From: Peromyscus leucopus
Lineage: Eukaryota; Chordata; Mammalia; Rodentia; Cricetidae
Reading direction: 5' to 3'
Length of the DNA: 64,000 bases
Assembly (NCBI RefSeq): GCF_004664715.2
Contig: NC_051070.1
Span: 73,695,231-73,759,230, forward strand
A program made the translations under genes and the position numbers. Below are positions 32,613 to 44,486 of this stretch, piece after piece. The first letter of the stretch is position 1; every line of letters begins with the position of its first letter. The notes under the pieces are model-generated. The model was not told the DNA's origin, searched no databases, and saw only the letters and a program-made list of their open reading frames with translations.

Positions 32613-33539
32613 ATGGAGACCAATAACAGCTCAGTAGTAACAGAATTCATCCTCCTTGGCCTGACCCAATCTCAAGATACTCAACTCCTGGTCTTTGCAC
32701 TACTTTCAGTTTTCTACGTAATAATTCTTCCTGGAAATTTTCTTATCATTTTCACCATTAGATCAGACCCTGGACTCACAGCCCCACTTTACTTCTTCCT
32801 GGGAAACTTGGCCTTCCTGGATGCCTCCTACTCTTTCATTGTAGCTCCCAGGATGCTTGTGGATTTCTTCTGTGAGAAAAAAATCATTTCTTACAAAGCC
32901 TGCATCACTCAGCTATTTTTTTTGCACTTTCTTGGAGCGGGAGAAATGTTCCTTCTTGTTGTGATGGCCTTTGATCGTTATATCGCTATATGTCGTCCTT
33001 TATACTACTCCACTCTCATGAACCCTAGAGTCTGTTATGTGTTACTGTTGGCTCTGTGGCTTGGGGGTTTTGCTCATTCCATTGTACAAGTGGCTCTTAT
33101 CGTGAACTTGCCCTTTTGTGGCCCAAACCAGTTGGATAACTTTTTCTGCGATGTTCCACAGGTCATTAAGCTAGCCTGCACTGATACCTTTGCAGTAGAG
33201 CTCCTGATGGTCTCTAACAGTGGTCTACTTAGCCTCTTATGCTTCCTGGGTCTCCTATCATCCTATGCTGTCATCCTCTACCATGTCAAAGGACACTCTT
33301 CTGAAGGGAAGAGCAAAGCTATCTCTACATGCACCACCCACATTATAATCGTGTTTCTCATGTTTGGGCCTGCCATTTTTATCTACACCCGCCCCTTTCG
33401 GGCTCTCCAAGCTGACAAAGTTGTTTCTCTCTTCCACACAGTCATTTTTCCTTTGATGAATCCTGTGATCTATACACTTCGCAACCAGGAAGTGAAAACT
33501 TCTATGAGGAAGTTATTAAATCAGTATGTGGTCTGCTGA
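32613..33539 (+). CDS. Or4n5: Olfactory receptor, OR4N5-like (family 4, subfamily N)
   Basis: Intact 308-residue odorant GPCR with the same expected role and membrane location as the OR4L1-like gene. The first ATG is at 32613; the preceding in-frame codon is GTG and should not be counted, so the protein starts METNNSS. Landmarks: overlapping N-glycosylation sites at 4-7, GN at 41-42, APLYFFLGN at 57-65 (an OR4N-type version of PMYFFL), [10 protein letters not shown] at 118-127, Cys97 and Cys179, SY at 217-218, KAISTCTTH at 235-243, and [12 protein letters not shown] at 280-291. From memory it resembles human OR4N5 closely ([36 protein letters not shown]), more than OR4N2 or OR4M. Kozak context GTGATGG is good (G at -3 and +4). 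Residue 131 is Tyr in RPLYYS, where most ORs have His. Exact rodent orthology is not verified. Confidence 0.95.
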   Translation: METNNSSVVTEFILLGLTQSQDTQLLVFALLSVFYVIILPGNFLIIFTIRSDPGLTAPLYFFLGNLAFLDASYSFIVAPRMLVDFFCEKKIISYKACITQLFFLHFLGAGEMFLLVVMAFDRYIAICRPLYYSTLMNPRVCYVLLLALWLGGFAHSIVQVALIVNLPFCGPNQLDNFFCDVPQVIKLACTDTFAVELLMVSNSGLLSLLCFLGLLSSYAVILYHVKGHSSEGKSKAISTCTTHIIIVFLMFGPAIFIYTRPFRALQADKVVSLFHTVIFPLMNPVIYTLRNQEVKTSMRKLLNQYVVC

Positions 33540-34952
33540 CTGGATAAAAGAAAGAGAAAACAAAAAAAAGTGAGAAAATGTTCTTTAAATGAATTAAACA
33601 ATGTATTTATGCACAGATTGAATCAGTTCTTTAGCAAATATTGCGTTATGTGCTTCTAGTTTTCTGATAGTATTCTAAGCATGTGGATAAGGCAGGTACA
33701 ATTCTAGGTCTCTCAGGGTTATATTCAAGAGAATGAAGTCAAGCCAAACTACTGAACTTGAAAAATCTCACCAGAATCAGTGCTCTGGTGTTTTCAGAAT
33801 AGTATTATGCTAGTTATAGCCCAGAGAGATGGCCTTAGCTTTGGCTGTAAAGCAGGTTCTTGAATGATATTGAACTGAAATTAAAAGTATTTAGGGGAAA
33901 CAAAGCACAATCATAAAACAAAATAAGCATCATGGAAAGCATAGGAACTCAAAGATTTGAAGGTTTAGGCACATCTGAAAAACATAAATGGATTAGAATA
34001 GCTACCACATAGTTAAGGAATATAGAGTAGCAAAACTTAACCTAGATAAATAAGAACAAAATATTTTAGATTTTAGATAACTTTAAGTATTGAAATCTTA
34101 AAATATCATTGAAATATGTAAAGATTATTCAATGTTTTATATTTGATTTAAGACAAATGCTGACAATTCTGTATAAAAAACTATGTATGAGTAATAAAAT
34201 ACAATTAAATGGAATGTTACTTGCTATATATTTTTTTTCCTGAACACAATACTTAGTTTTACTAGTTAGAGGAAAGTGGAATAATTGTAGTATTTACCAG
34301 AATATATCATAAAACAGTTTATGATTTTAAAACTCCACTTTTCTTTCTACTATATTGATCTTGTAGTAATGTTAATTTTTTTCTATTACTTGAATAATTT
34401 CATTGGTGTTTTGTTAGCAAATTTTTTTGAATCTCAAGACACTTTTGAACAGTACAGACATCTTAGCAATAATAATTTTTCCAGCCCATGAACTAAGGGT
34501 TTTATTCCCTTTGTCTAACATGTGAATTCTAGGATCCAAATTCAGATTATTAGGTTTGCTAGTATGTGCATTTACTTGCTGAGAAATCTTGCCAGTTCAT
34601 GGATCAAATTTTTTTCATTCATGTTTTATTAATCTCATTGTGGAGTTCTATCAATTTGCCAGTATTTCATTCTAGTATATGTAACAGTTATGGGAAAAAA
34701 ATAATACTAATTCCTGAGAGAAAATATAGATTTACATCATCACTATATGTAGCTTCTTTAAAAAATATAGTTTAGAGTTTATAATTTAATATATATGTAT
34801 GTATATATAGTTTCTTTACAAAATATAGTATGAAGTTTCTTTAAAAAATATATAAAAGAACTTTCTATATCATCCACCAAGCACACGTTCAATGGAAATG
34901 AAATTAGGATTTCCAGTTATCTGCTATCTCATTTTTATTATAGCACTGCTCA
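33540..34952. other. 3' flank of the OR4N5-like gene
   Basis: Candidate polyadenylation hexamers are ATTAAA at 33593-33598 and AATAAA at 34193-34198; I cannot tell which is used. The rest is AT-rich with no gene. Confidence 0.5.

Positions 34953-34953
<1 letters not shown>

Positions 34954-34994
<41 letters not shown>
34954..34994. repeat. (CA)n microsatellite
   Basis: About 20 CA units. Confidence 0.97.
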
Positions 34995-34995
<1 letters not shown>

Positions 34996-35339
34996 ATGTT
35001 TGTACCTCACAAATGATACTATACTGTATGTCAGCTAAACAGACTCAGTGGTATGTCAGTTTGTAGAGTGATTTCCTGATATACACAATACCCTAGATTT
35101 CATCTCTAGTATCATGAGATCATAAGAACTACAATAAAACAAAATAAATTTAAATATCCAATACTGATACAGAGTAAGAAATATGTTAGCAGCATCTTTG
35201 GGTTTTAGAAATAAATATGGGAATGTATTTATTGTTTATTTAAACCCCCAATTCCTTGTGCTTTTTCAAGAAAGTTACAATCATTCGAAAGCCACAGAGA
35301 AATTGCCAATGAGATGAAACACAAAGCAGGTGCATTTTC

Positions 35340-35465
35340 AAGCTGTATTTGGTGGCATGGTCCTGTAGTTTGACGGTGCTTGAGAGAGAAGCTGAGCCAG
35401 GACAATCCCAGGGAGTTTGAAGTTAGTGGAGTTACATAGTGAGACCCTGTCTCAAAACAAAAACA
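35340..35465 (+). mobile_element. Old B1-type SINE (7SL-derived)
   Basis: Strongly diverged: GTATTTGGTGGCATGGTCCT at the head and TACATAGTGAGACCCTGTCTC before an AAAAC tail. This ending is typical of proto-B1-like copies. Confidence 0.65.
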
Positions 35466-35571
35466 ATGAAAAGAAAAATCATCTTAAGTCATTATTAGAT
35501 TTTCAAAGTTTAGTTATTTAACTGCGTTGTTGAACCACAAAGCTATAGGGTCACCATCTATTCTGTCCTTT

Positions 35572-35741
35572 AAAAAATGTTTTATAATGTATTTTATTAT
35601 GTTATCTGTGTGTGTACTTATGGAGGGCAGAGGGCAGCTTCCTATAGCCTGTTCTCTTCTGCCATGTGAGTCTTAGAGATCCACCTCAGGGGTCAAACAT
35701 GGTGACAAATGCTTTCGTCCACTGAGCCACCTCACCAGCCC
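35572..35741 (-). mobile_element. B2-superfamily SINE (B3-like), diverged
   Basis: The right end, CACTGAGCCACCTCACCAGCCC, is the reverse complement of a B2/B3 head. TGTGTGTACTTATGGAGGG near 35615 fits the body. Confidence 0.65.
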
Positions 35742-36019
35742 GTTACATGCTGGGCTAACGTCGAATCTTTGTGAGGTTATGCATAAAATTTGAAATTATA
35801 AATGTGGATTCGTTGATTCCAAACATCCATTAATTTATTGAAGACTATTTTTCCTTTTCATCAATTTTTACATACTTTCAGTTTAGCGTACAAAATAATA
35901 GGTTTCATGTTGACATTTTCACACATATATATCCTTGGACTTCAGTCATATTCATTTTCCTACCACATTTTCTATTTTTCTTTTTAACTGAAAAAATTCT
36001 TTTTATATATTATATATTG

Positions 36020-36210
36020 ATCACTGTTTGTTTCCCAACCGCTCCCAGATCTTCCTTACCTTTTTACCTGCACAAGTCCATGCCTTTCTTGCTCTCTTTT
36101 CTTACAAAACAAACAGGCAAACAAACAAAATACTCCAAACCAACCAGAATCTTTAAAATAGAGAGAAAAAGACACTATTAATCAAAAAGTTATTCTATTT
36201 AGCTCCCACT
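36020..36210 (-). mobile_element. L1 3'-UTR-like fragment
   Basis: CCAACCGCTCCCAGATCTTC followed by a run of AAACAAACAGGCAAACAAAC resembles the block at 26991-27260. Confidence 0.4.
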
Positions 36211-36255
36211 TCATTATAAAAAGATATTTCTTCTCTAGGTTAAAAGTAATTATGG

Positions 36256-36402
36256 GCCGGGCGGTGGTGGTGCACGCCTTTAATCCCAGCACTTGGCAGG
36301 CAGAGCCAGGCGGATCTATGTGAGTTCAAGGCCAGCCTGGGCTACCAAGTGAGTCCCAGGAAAGGCGCAAAGCTACACAGAGAAACCCTGTCTCAAAAAA
36401 CC

Positions 36403-36441
<39 letters not shown>
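36256..36441 (+). mobile_element. B1 SINE with (AAT)n tail expansion
   Basis: Young-looking B1 (GGCCGGGCGGTGGTGGTGCA) with the AGGCGCAAAGCTACACAGAG variant. Its tail has expanded into (AAT)n at about 36403-36441. Confidence 0.94.
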
Positions 36442-36442
<1 letters not shown>

Positions 36443-37755
36443 TATGAATTTTCTTATAACCCTAAGAGTAAGCATGATATATTTTTTGTATATTGATTTT
36501 ATTTGTATAAACATTTAGCTATTACATTTATTATAAACCTCCAGATGTAGCTAAAACAAGTTAATTTAAACTTCATCAAGCCTATCATCCCTGACAGGTT
36601 GATTTAGTGATGCAATCACTTCAATCAGACCTTCCCAGGCAATGTATTCTTTAGAGAAATTCACATGAGCTCATGAATTTGTGACCTACAGAAATTCTTT
36701 CTTTGAATCCAAGAGAAACTTAACATGCTCTTTCGAATAATCCCCCATGGTCAGGCTAGACGAACAGTCTTATGTATAAGTTTCCAATTTTCAATTTTCT
36801 TTAAAAAAAAAACCTCATACATTTATCATATATTTGACTGGAGGCAAGGAGGACAATAAACATATATTCATAATGTCATTGCATACATGGTAAGGAAGCT
36901 ACTTCTCAGCCAGAATCAGTAGGTTTAAATACCAGCACAGAGAACAAAGTGCAATTATGCATTTTAATAAAAGGTAAGACATTTCACATTAGCTTTGTGA
37001 CTGAATGAAATACATATTATTCAGTTAATGGGGAATGAATTTGATAAATTAGAATTTGGACAAGTACACCTTGTGACAAGAAACAAATAATCCACACTGT
37101 GATTCCTAAATTTCACTCCAGACTCAAGAGTTCACAGTTACAGTTTGAGCTTAAATTTTTGGAGCATAAACTTGTGTTTCTGAATTAGCAGGACTGTGAA
37201 GACAACATATCTATAGCAATGTATGAATAAAAAGGTTCCTTGTTGTCTAGTTTATCATCTGTGATAAAGATGATAAATTTCGTTAAAGCTCAATGATAAA
37301 AATTGGGTAGTATTGGCATATTGCTTCAATATTTACTTATTCATAATTTTCTTTTCCTTAACTGATTATATATTGTGATTCAGAAAAGCTATAGAATGAT
37401 ATTTGAGATAAATAACATATTGTTTTTCATTTTAATTCTTTCTTTTTTTCATTTTTACTAAGGCATATTCTTTGTATATAGTGATTAGATTTATGATGAA
37501 ACTATCTTTCAAGTGTATCATGTGCTTTTGGGGTACTCATCACAAAGCGTTCTCCTTCTTCATTCCTGCCTCTTTTCCTCTACTGTTAATCTCCTCCTTT
37601 CTCTATGTCAAACTTTTGCTTTCCAATATTTTGCGCGCGTGCGTGTATGTGTGTGTGTGTGTATTTCATGCATGTGAGTATATGTAAATATTTGATGTGG
37701 TCACATGCAATATATTACCTACAGATGAGAAAAAAATTAATTAATGTAATTATCA
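36442..37755. other. No gene identified; small (TG)n tract
   Basis: AT-rich sequence. A CGCG/TG-repeat (GCGCGCGTGCGTGTATGTGT) lies at 37632-37662. Confidence 0.55.
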
Positions 37756-37759
37756 CTTT

Positions 37760-38166
37760 TTTCTTCAAAATTATTTTATTATATTTTAGAAATGTTTTTA
37801 ACAAAATAAAATGTAGTAAGTTAAAACAAAAACCATCACATCAAGGTTGGACAAGACAAACAAACACAAAAAAGCCCCCAAGAGAAGGCATTCATTCACA
37901 TACCCAGAAGTCCTATAAAAAGTCTAAAGCTCTAATATATATACAAAGGACCTAGTGGAAACCTATGTTGGCTCTGTGGTTGTTGCTTCAGTCTCTGTGG
38001 CTTCATTTGAACTTTGTCAGTTGATTTAGAAGGTCTTGTTTTCCTGGTGTCCTCTATCGTCTGGCTCTTACACATTACATTCTACCTCTTCCTCAGGGTT
38101 TCCTGAGCTTTGAGGGGGAGGGATTTGATGGAGACCATCCCACTTCAAGCTGTGTGTTCCATGCTT

Positions 38167-38229
<63 letters not shown>

Positions 38230-39465
38230 GTCTGTCTGTGGGTCTCTGTATTTGCTCCCATCTGCTACAGGAGGGAGCTTCTCTGATGATGACTGAATAA
38301 AGAACTAATCTCTGTGTATAGCAAAATATCATTAGGAATCATTTTATTGTTAGCTTTTTTATATCAGTTGTATTTGGTTTTACCCTAGGTCTCTGGGCTA
38401 TATGGTCTCTGGTTCTTGGTCACTTGAGTAGTGTCAGGTATGGGTTTCATCTCTGGAGTGGGCCTTAAGTCAGATCAGCCATTGGTTGGCTACACCCACA
38501 AGCTTGGTGCCACCTTTGTCCTAGCATATTTTATAGGCAGGACAGATTACAGATCAAGGGTTTTGTGTCTGGGACCACAGTTGTACAAAATAGAGTTACT
38601 ATAGATTGTTTGTTGCTCAGATATCATCCTGGTAGTTAACAATTTTCTGGCATGTGCTGCTCTAATGTGTCAGATTTTTCCCATACTATTGCTAACAATA
38701 AACCACGTGGCATCCAACTCCTGAAGTTTGATCTAGACCTGCTAAGTTAGACTGACCTGAGTTTTCCTTTTCTCCTCTTTGTGGTTCATTTCCACCGTGA
38801 CATCTGCAGGGACTTTCCTACTCCCAACCCCTGCACTAATGGTGTTCTGTACAGAAAGTCTTCTACTGTGCCAATACATGCAAGAGTATCAGGTTCAGTA
38901 TACCTGGTTTTGTGATAAGGTCCTTGATCCATTTGGAGTTGAGTTTTGTGCAGGGTGATAAGTATGGATGTATTTGCATACTTCTAAATGCAGCCATCCT
39001 GTTTGACCAGCACCATATATTGAAGATGCTGTCTTTCCAGTGTATATTTCTGCCTTCTTTATAAAAACTTGGGTGTCCATAGGTGTGTGGATTTATGTCT
39101 AGGTCTTCAATTCAATTCCATTGATCAACACATGTTTTAATGCCAAAACATGCTGTTTTATTACCATACCTTTGTACTAAAACCTTAAATCATGAATAGT
39201 AAGACCTCCAGTGGTTCCTTTATTGTTCTGGATTGTTTTAGCTATTCTGAGTTTTTGTTTATCTAAATAAAGTTGAGAATTGTCCTTTCAAGATCTGTGA
39301 AGAATTGTGTTGAATTTATGATGAGGATTGCATTGAATCTGTAGATTGCTTTTGGTAGGATGGCCATTTTGACTATGTTAATCCTACTGATACGTGAGCA
39401 TAGGAGATCTTTCCATCTTCTGATACCTTTTAAAATTTCTTTCTTCAAAGACTTGAAGTTTTTAA
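37760..39465 (-). mobile_element. L1 3' UTR and ORF2 C-terminus
   Basis: From the left: L1 3' UTR sequence (TTGTCAGTTGATTTAGAAGG, TAATCTCTGTGTATAGCAAA), then the reverse complement of the ORF2 C-terminus (CTTGATCCATTTGGAGTTGA near 38923, TTGCATTGAATCTGTAGATT near 39330). It is interrupted near 39465 by another L1 3' end and resumes at 40166. Confidence 0.75.
38165..38223. repeat. (TC)n(TA)n compound microsatellite
   Basis: TC repeats to about 38190 are followed by TA repeats to about 38223. Confidence 0.95.
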
Positions 39466-40165
39466 TTTTTAAATTTATTCTTCTCTCATATATTGCATCC
39501 TGATCACAGTTTTCCCTCCCTGCTCTCCTCCCAGTCCCCAGCCCCTGCATCCACTCCTCCTCCATTTCTATTCAGAAAAGGTCAGGTCTCCCATGGATAT
39601 CAACTAAACAGGGCATATCAAATTGCAGTAAGGCTAGGCACCTCCCCTCATATTAAGGCTGTATGAGACAACCCAGTATGAGGAAAAGGGTCCCAAAAGC
39701 AGGCAAAAAAAAAAAAAAAAAAAAAGTCAGACCACGCCTGCTCCCACTGTTAGGAGTCCCCACAAGAAAACCAAGTTATACAACTTTAACATATATGCAG
39801 AGTGCCTAGGTCAGACCCATGCAGGTCCCCTGGTTGTCAGTTCTGTGTCTGTGATCCCTTATGATCTCAGGTTAGCTGATTCTGTAAGTTTTCCTGGGGA
39901 GTCCCTGATCCCTCTGTCTTGCAAATCATTCCCCTTCTTCCACAAGATTCCTCAAGCTCCACCTAATGTTTGTCTATGGGATCTGTTTCCATCTATTGCT
40001 GGATGAAGCCTCTCTGATCACAATTGGGCTAAGCATCAATCTAAAAGTATAGTAGAATATCATTAGGAATTTTTTTTGCCAGTAATGTTTGGTTCTATCC
40101 TAGGTCTCTAAGCTTTCCAGCTTCCAGCTTCTGGGTCCTGGCCCTCCAGGGAGTGAAAGAATTGA
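39466..40165 (-). mobile_element. Younger L1 3' end nested inside an L1
   Basis: TCAGGTCTCCCATGGATATC, AGGCACCTCCCCTCATATTA, ACTGTTAGGAGTCCCCACAA and CTCTGATCACAATTGGGCTA are typical rodent L1 3' UTR in reverse complement. The enclosing L1 breaks after CTTGAAGTTTTTA and continues with TTTTTCACTTGCTTGGTTAG. An A-run lies at 39706-39725. Confidence 0.7.
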
Positions 40166-40211
40166 ATTTTCTATCATACAAATTTTTCACTTGCTTGGTT
40201 AGACACACCCC

Positions 40212-40259
<48 letters not shown>

Positions 40260-40375
40260 GGAAGCTATTGTGAAGTGTGCTGCTTCCTTGATTTTCATCT
40301 CAGTCCATTTGTCAGTTGTATATAACAGAGCTACTGATTTTTATGGGTTAATTTTTCAAACATCTTTCATTTTGG
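40166..40375 (-). mobile_element. Continuation of the interrupted L1 ORF2, with (GAT)n
   Basis: TTTTTCACTTGCTTGGTTAG through GAAGCTATTGTGAAGTGTGC is the next part of ORF2 in reverse complement. A (GAT)n tract has expanded at 40214-40258. Confidence 0.75.
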
Positions 40376-40589
40376 TTGCCCCTTCCTCTCTGTCTCCTCA
40401 TTTATGGCCCTCAACCCCTATTTTCTATGCCTTTCACCTCCAGTATTATCACTGTGTACTTTCATTTTTATATATGATCTGCTCTCCTCAATCCCTGTAC
40501 AGATTACTTGGTGATACTCCCTTTCTCGTGTATTGCTTTCCACAGATATTCCAAATTAAACACACAAAAGAGAATTTTGAAACTAGAAT

Positions 40590-42010
40590 CCACATATAAG
40601 GAAGAACACATAGTATATTTTTCTGTACCTGGGTCATGTCACCCGGTGTGTTATTTTTTTCTAGTTTTATCCATTTCCCTGCAAATTTCTCCTTTCTTTA
40701 TATGTAAGTAATATTTCATTGTATATGTGATTTACACTTACATATCCATTTATTAGTCAATGTACATTTAGATTCATTCTATTTCATAGTTATTATAAAC
40801 AAGCCTGCAATGAATGTGCAATTATCTCTATAGCAGGATTTATTTCCAGGAATGATATACTTGTGTTACATGATAGCTCTTTTTCTACTTTTTGGAGAAA
40901 CATCCAGGATTATTTTCAAGTGGGCTGTGCTCCTAGCAGCAGTGAGTAAGAATTCTCCATACCCACATCCGTGTCAGCATTTATTGTCATTCATCTTTCT
41001 TGGAATGGCTATTCTGACCAGACTGAGACAAACTCTTAAAGTAATTATTTTGCATTTCTCTAAAATGTCTAAGGATGTTTAAACATTTCTTATGTTTAGT
41101 ATTTACTCGTAGTTTTGAGAACTTTATGTTCAGCTCCATTGTCAAATTTTAGTTGGGTTATTTGTTTCTTAATATTGTGTTTTCAGTTCTTTGTATATTC
41201 TAGATGCTACTTCTCTGTCAAATGTATATGCATATGGCAAAAGTTTTCTTATTTCCTGTGGGCTGCCTATTCACTGTCTTGACAGTTTTCATAGCAGAAG
41301 ATTCTTAGTTTAATGAGATCACATTTGTTGATTGCTAGTCTTCTTCTCTGTGCTATTGGAGTCCTGGTCAGCAAGCCCTTGCCTGTGCTTGCAAGTTGAA
41401 ACACACTACATATTTTTGCCTCTAGCAGTTTCTGTGTGCCGGGTTTTATGTAGCACTCCTTGATCCATCTGGAGTTAAATTTTGTACATAGTGAGATTTC
41501 ATTTTTCTGCATGTTCACATCCAGGTTTTCCAGCACCATTTGTTGAAGAGGTTGTCTTTTCTCCAATGTATATTTTTAGGCAATTTATCAAAAGTTAGTA
41601 CTTGTAAGTAAGTGTGGACTTTTATCTGTAGTCTCCTTTCCATTGACCAAGTGTCTTGTTTCTTTCAGATAGTGCTGTGTTGTACAGTTGTACTACTGTG
41701 TGTCTGTGGTACAATTTGAAATCAGGGATGGCAATACTTCTCACAGTATTCATTTTGTTTATAATTGCTTTGACTAGCCTTGGTCTTTTGTGTCTCCATA
41801 TAAATTTTAGGATTTTTTTTCTGTGTCTGTGAAAATGGCCCTGCAATCTTAACTAGGATTATATTAAATCTGCTTTTAGCAGAGTAGCTATTCTCACAAT
41901 ATTACTTCTTCTGATCCTTAAGCATGAAAGTGCTTTCCATCATCTAGTGTCTTCCTTAGCGTCTTTAATCCATCACTCCATGATCTCCAGACCTTCAAGG
42001 ATTCTGCTGA
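40590..42010 (-). mobile_element. Older L1 ORF2 C-terminal region
   Basis: CTTTGTATATTCTAGATGCT, GCACCATTTGTTGAAGAGGT and GATTATATTAAATCTGC are reverse-complement ORF2. Reading frames are fully broken. Confidence 0.75.
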
Positions 42011-42159
42011 GAAGTAGGTTCTTATTCTGATAGTTTTGTGTTTGTAATCTTCTTTCTCATCATTTAAATGCTATTTGTTTTAATTTCTGTACTTTTGATA
42101 TTTTGAGTATAATGTTATATAGAGAGATTCTTTTCTGGTCATTACCAACTTCTGAGGGA

Positions 42160-42400
42160 AGAAAAATGAGTTTTTCCCAGGGATCAGCCCTTTGACTGGT
42201 TATCCAATAATGAGGGGTCAGCCCTAGAAACATGCATTAAGCCAACACTAATAGACTCAGTGGGGTGTGTTTATATTGATTTGTGTATATGTGAACGTAA
42301 CAATAGTTAAGAAGAGAAGAACCTATGAATTTGATGGGATGCAAGGATACCATGGGAGTGGAGTATTATGTAATTATATTTTAATGAAATAATTGGGTCA
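42160..42400 (+). mobile_element. L1 3' end fragment
   Basis: TGAGGGGTCAGCCCTAGAAA, CCTATGAATTTGATGGGATG and ATGTAATTATATTTTAATGA match the terminal 3' UTR of old rodent L1s. Confidence 0.6.
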
Positions 42401-42404
42401 TTTG

Positions 42405-42975
42405 TCTTTCTGATTAATTTCTGAGTTCTTAGTACAATCTAAATATTAATCTTCTGTCAGATGTAAAGCCAGCAAAGATTCCCTCATACTCTTTGGGCTT
42501 CCTCTTTACTCAACTGTTGGTTACTTGTCTGTACAGAAGCTTTGTAGTTTCTCTGAGGTCCCATTGTCAATGTTGAGCATAACTTGCAGACAAACCGAGT
42601 CCTATCAGAAAGCCCTTTCCTACACCTATATACACATGGTGCTTCTTGTGTTTTCTTATAGCAGTTTCAGTGTTTCACATTAAGATCTTTGATTCATTTG
42701 GATTTAGGTTTATGCAAGTGATAAATATGGATCTAATTCTATTCTTCTATGTGTGGACATCCAGTTCCTCCAGCAACATTTGTTGAAAGTGCTATCAAAG
42801 GCATTTTCTGATCCGTTGACATGACCACGTGTTTTCTTTTTCCTTCAAAATGATTTAAATGATTTATAAAATGTACTGGTTTCTGTATGTTGAACCATCC
42901 CTACATTTTCAAGATAAAGCCAACTTGACCAGGGTAGGTTTTCCTAGGATTATGATCAGTGTCTGTGTCTACAGA
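42405..42975 (-). mobile_element. Old L1 ORF2 fragment
   Basis: CATTTGTTGAAAGTGCTATC, TATGTTGAACCATCCCTACA and AAGATCTTTGATTCATTTGG are reverse-complement ORF2 motifs. Confidence 0.65.
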
Positions 42976-43619
42976 ATATGTTGATGTTCTTCAAGTTCCC
43001 AGGTTCTCCAAACTACCCACATGCCTCTCTAACAATTGTGAACAAATGAATATGGTAGCCTTTAGCTTTATCCCCTTTTTTCATCTCTCATGGGTCTTTC
43101 CAGCTTAGACTATTGATGGAACCTAGACCAACCTCAACACCAGGTTAATGTTGACAGATTCCATCTGCACCAGTAGCCCCTATCTGGGACCCTTTGCTCA
43201 GTTAGAGAAAGCTTAGAAGTAAGTCTGTCCCATCACAGATTCCATGTCATGATCCCAGCCCATGGTGGTCCTTCTGACAATCCTAATTGGGTCATGCTTA
43301 CTTGTTATCCACAACTCTTGCACCTAACCCCTGTGCTGATTCAGTCTAAGGGATTATCCTCTGTTGCCCGGCCTAGGAATAGAGATGTTTTCTAAGACTC
43401 AGTTCAATGACTAGGCCCTGAAGTCCTACCTGGTTTATGCAAGCTCTCCTTCAGAGGTGGACCTGATACTCCACCTACTACATCACGCAGCTCTAGCCCA
43501 CCTCCTTCTCATGATAATTGTCTCTGCATGAAGCCTTGCATGGAATCTCTGTATTTCCTACTTATCAGTCCAACAAACTGGCGGCATTTGAACAAATCAT
43601 TTTTGCTTTTTATTGCTGT
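42976..43619. other. Unassigned C-rich stretch, possibly ERV or retroposed
   Basis: More GC-rich than its surroundings, with no ORF. It has the feel of a repeat (CCCAGCCCATGGTGGTCCTT, TCTGTTGCCCGGCCTAGGAA), but I cannot name it. Confidence 0.35.
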
Positions 43620-43627
43620 TGTTTCTG

Positions 43628-43712
43628 TGGTGGTGCTGGGAATCAAACTCATGACCTAGAACATCCTAGGCAAACACTCTTCCACTAAGCTAAACAGTCA
43701 TCCCAGAACCAT
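43628..43712 (-). mobile_element. ID/B4-like tRNA-derived SINE fragment
   Basis: GGTGCTGGGAATCAAACTCA, CATCCTAGGCAAACACTC and CCACTAAGCTAAACAGTCAT form the reverse complement of an ID-type head with A and B box remnants. Confidence 0.65.
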
Positions 43713-43962
43713 TCATTTCTGAAACCAAGTGTGGTACAGTTGGTTGCCTGTATCATTCCTATGTCTAGCTACCCTGCTCTCCCATTCAAAGGCTGAGTCT
43801 GGTCAATCGCTATTCTCAAGAGAGGATATACCCTAGAACTGTGGCAGAAGCCAAAGAACTGAGACTGGGCACCTCTGAATAGAAGTTGGACAGATGGAAA
43901 CATCAACCATGACTAAATCTTCATCTGGTAAGGCTTTTCTTAGCTCCTTAGGAACTGGCCCC

Positions 43963-44486
43963 TGTAGGCAGAAGTTTCTTTCTTGCCTGTCTGTTCCCAA
44001 ATACCCAGCAATGACTTCCCAAATAATTGACTCAGAGGCTTAATGTTACTTATAAATGCTTGGCTGGTAACTCAGACTTACTACTAACTAACTCTTACAC
44101 TTAAATTAACCCATAATTCTTATCTATGTTTAGCCACGTGACCTCGGTGCAGCATTCTCTTCTTGCTCCTTAGGTATCTGCTGGCTACTAACTACTTGAC
44201 TCTGCCCTTCCTCTTCCCAAAAATCTTCTAGTCTGGGTGATCCACCTATACTTCCTGCCTGGCTACTGGCCAATCAGCATTTTTTTTTTTTTTTTTTTTT
44301 GCGCCTTTCCTGGAACTCACTTGGTAGCCCAGGCTGACCTCGAACTCACAGAGATCCGCCTGCCTCTGCCTCCCAAGAGCTGGGATTAAAGGCGTGCGCC
44401 ACCACCGCCCGGCTCCAATCAGCATTTTATTAAAACATTTTGAGTTGACAAATCTTTACAGGATACAAGAGCATTATCCCACAGCA
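43963..44486 (-). mobile_element. ERVK-type solo LTR containing a B1
   Basis: TGTAGGCAGAAG..ATCCCACAGCA is flanked by a perfect 6-bp target-site duplication, GGCCCC (43957-43962 and 44487-44492), the length typical of class II ERVs. The LTR is about 380 bp without the B1. Strand is inferred from the polyadenylation-like side of its relative at 6080. Confidence 0.88.
44284..44414 (-). mobile_element. B1 SINE inserted in the LTR
   Basis: Reverse-oriented B1 with T-run tail at the left and GCGCCTTTCCTGGAACTCAC. A perfect 14-bp target-site duplication, CCAATCAGCATTTT, lies at 44270-44283 and 44415-44428. It lacks the usual 3'-most B1 bases between the tail and GCGCC, so it is 3'-shortened. Confidence 0.93.

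Noticed and set aside
40095..40298. ORF with a poly-His run
   Set aside because: Produced by the (GAT)n microsatellite in L1 sequence.
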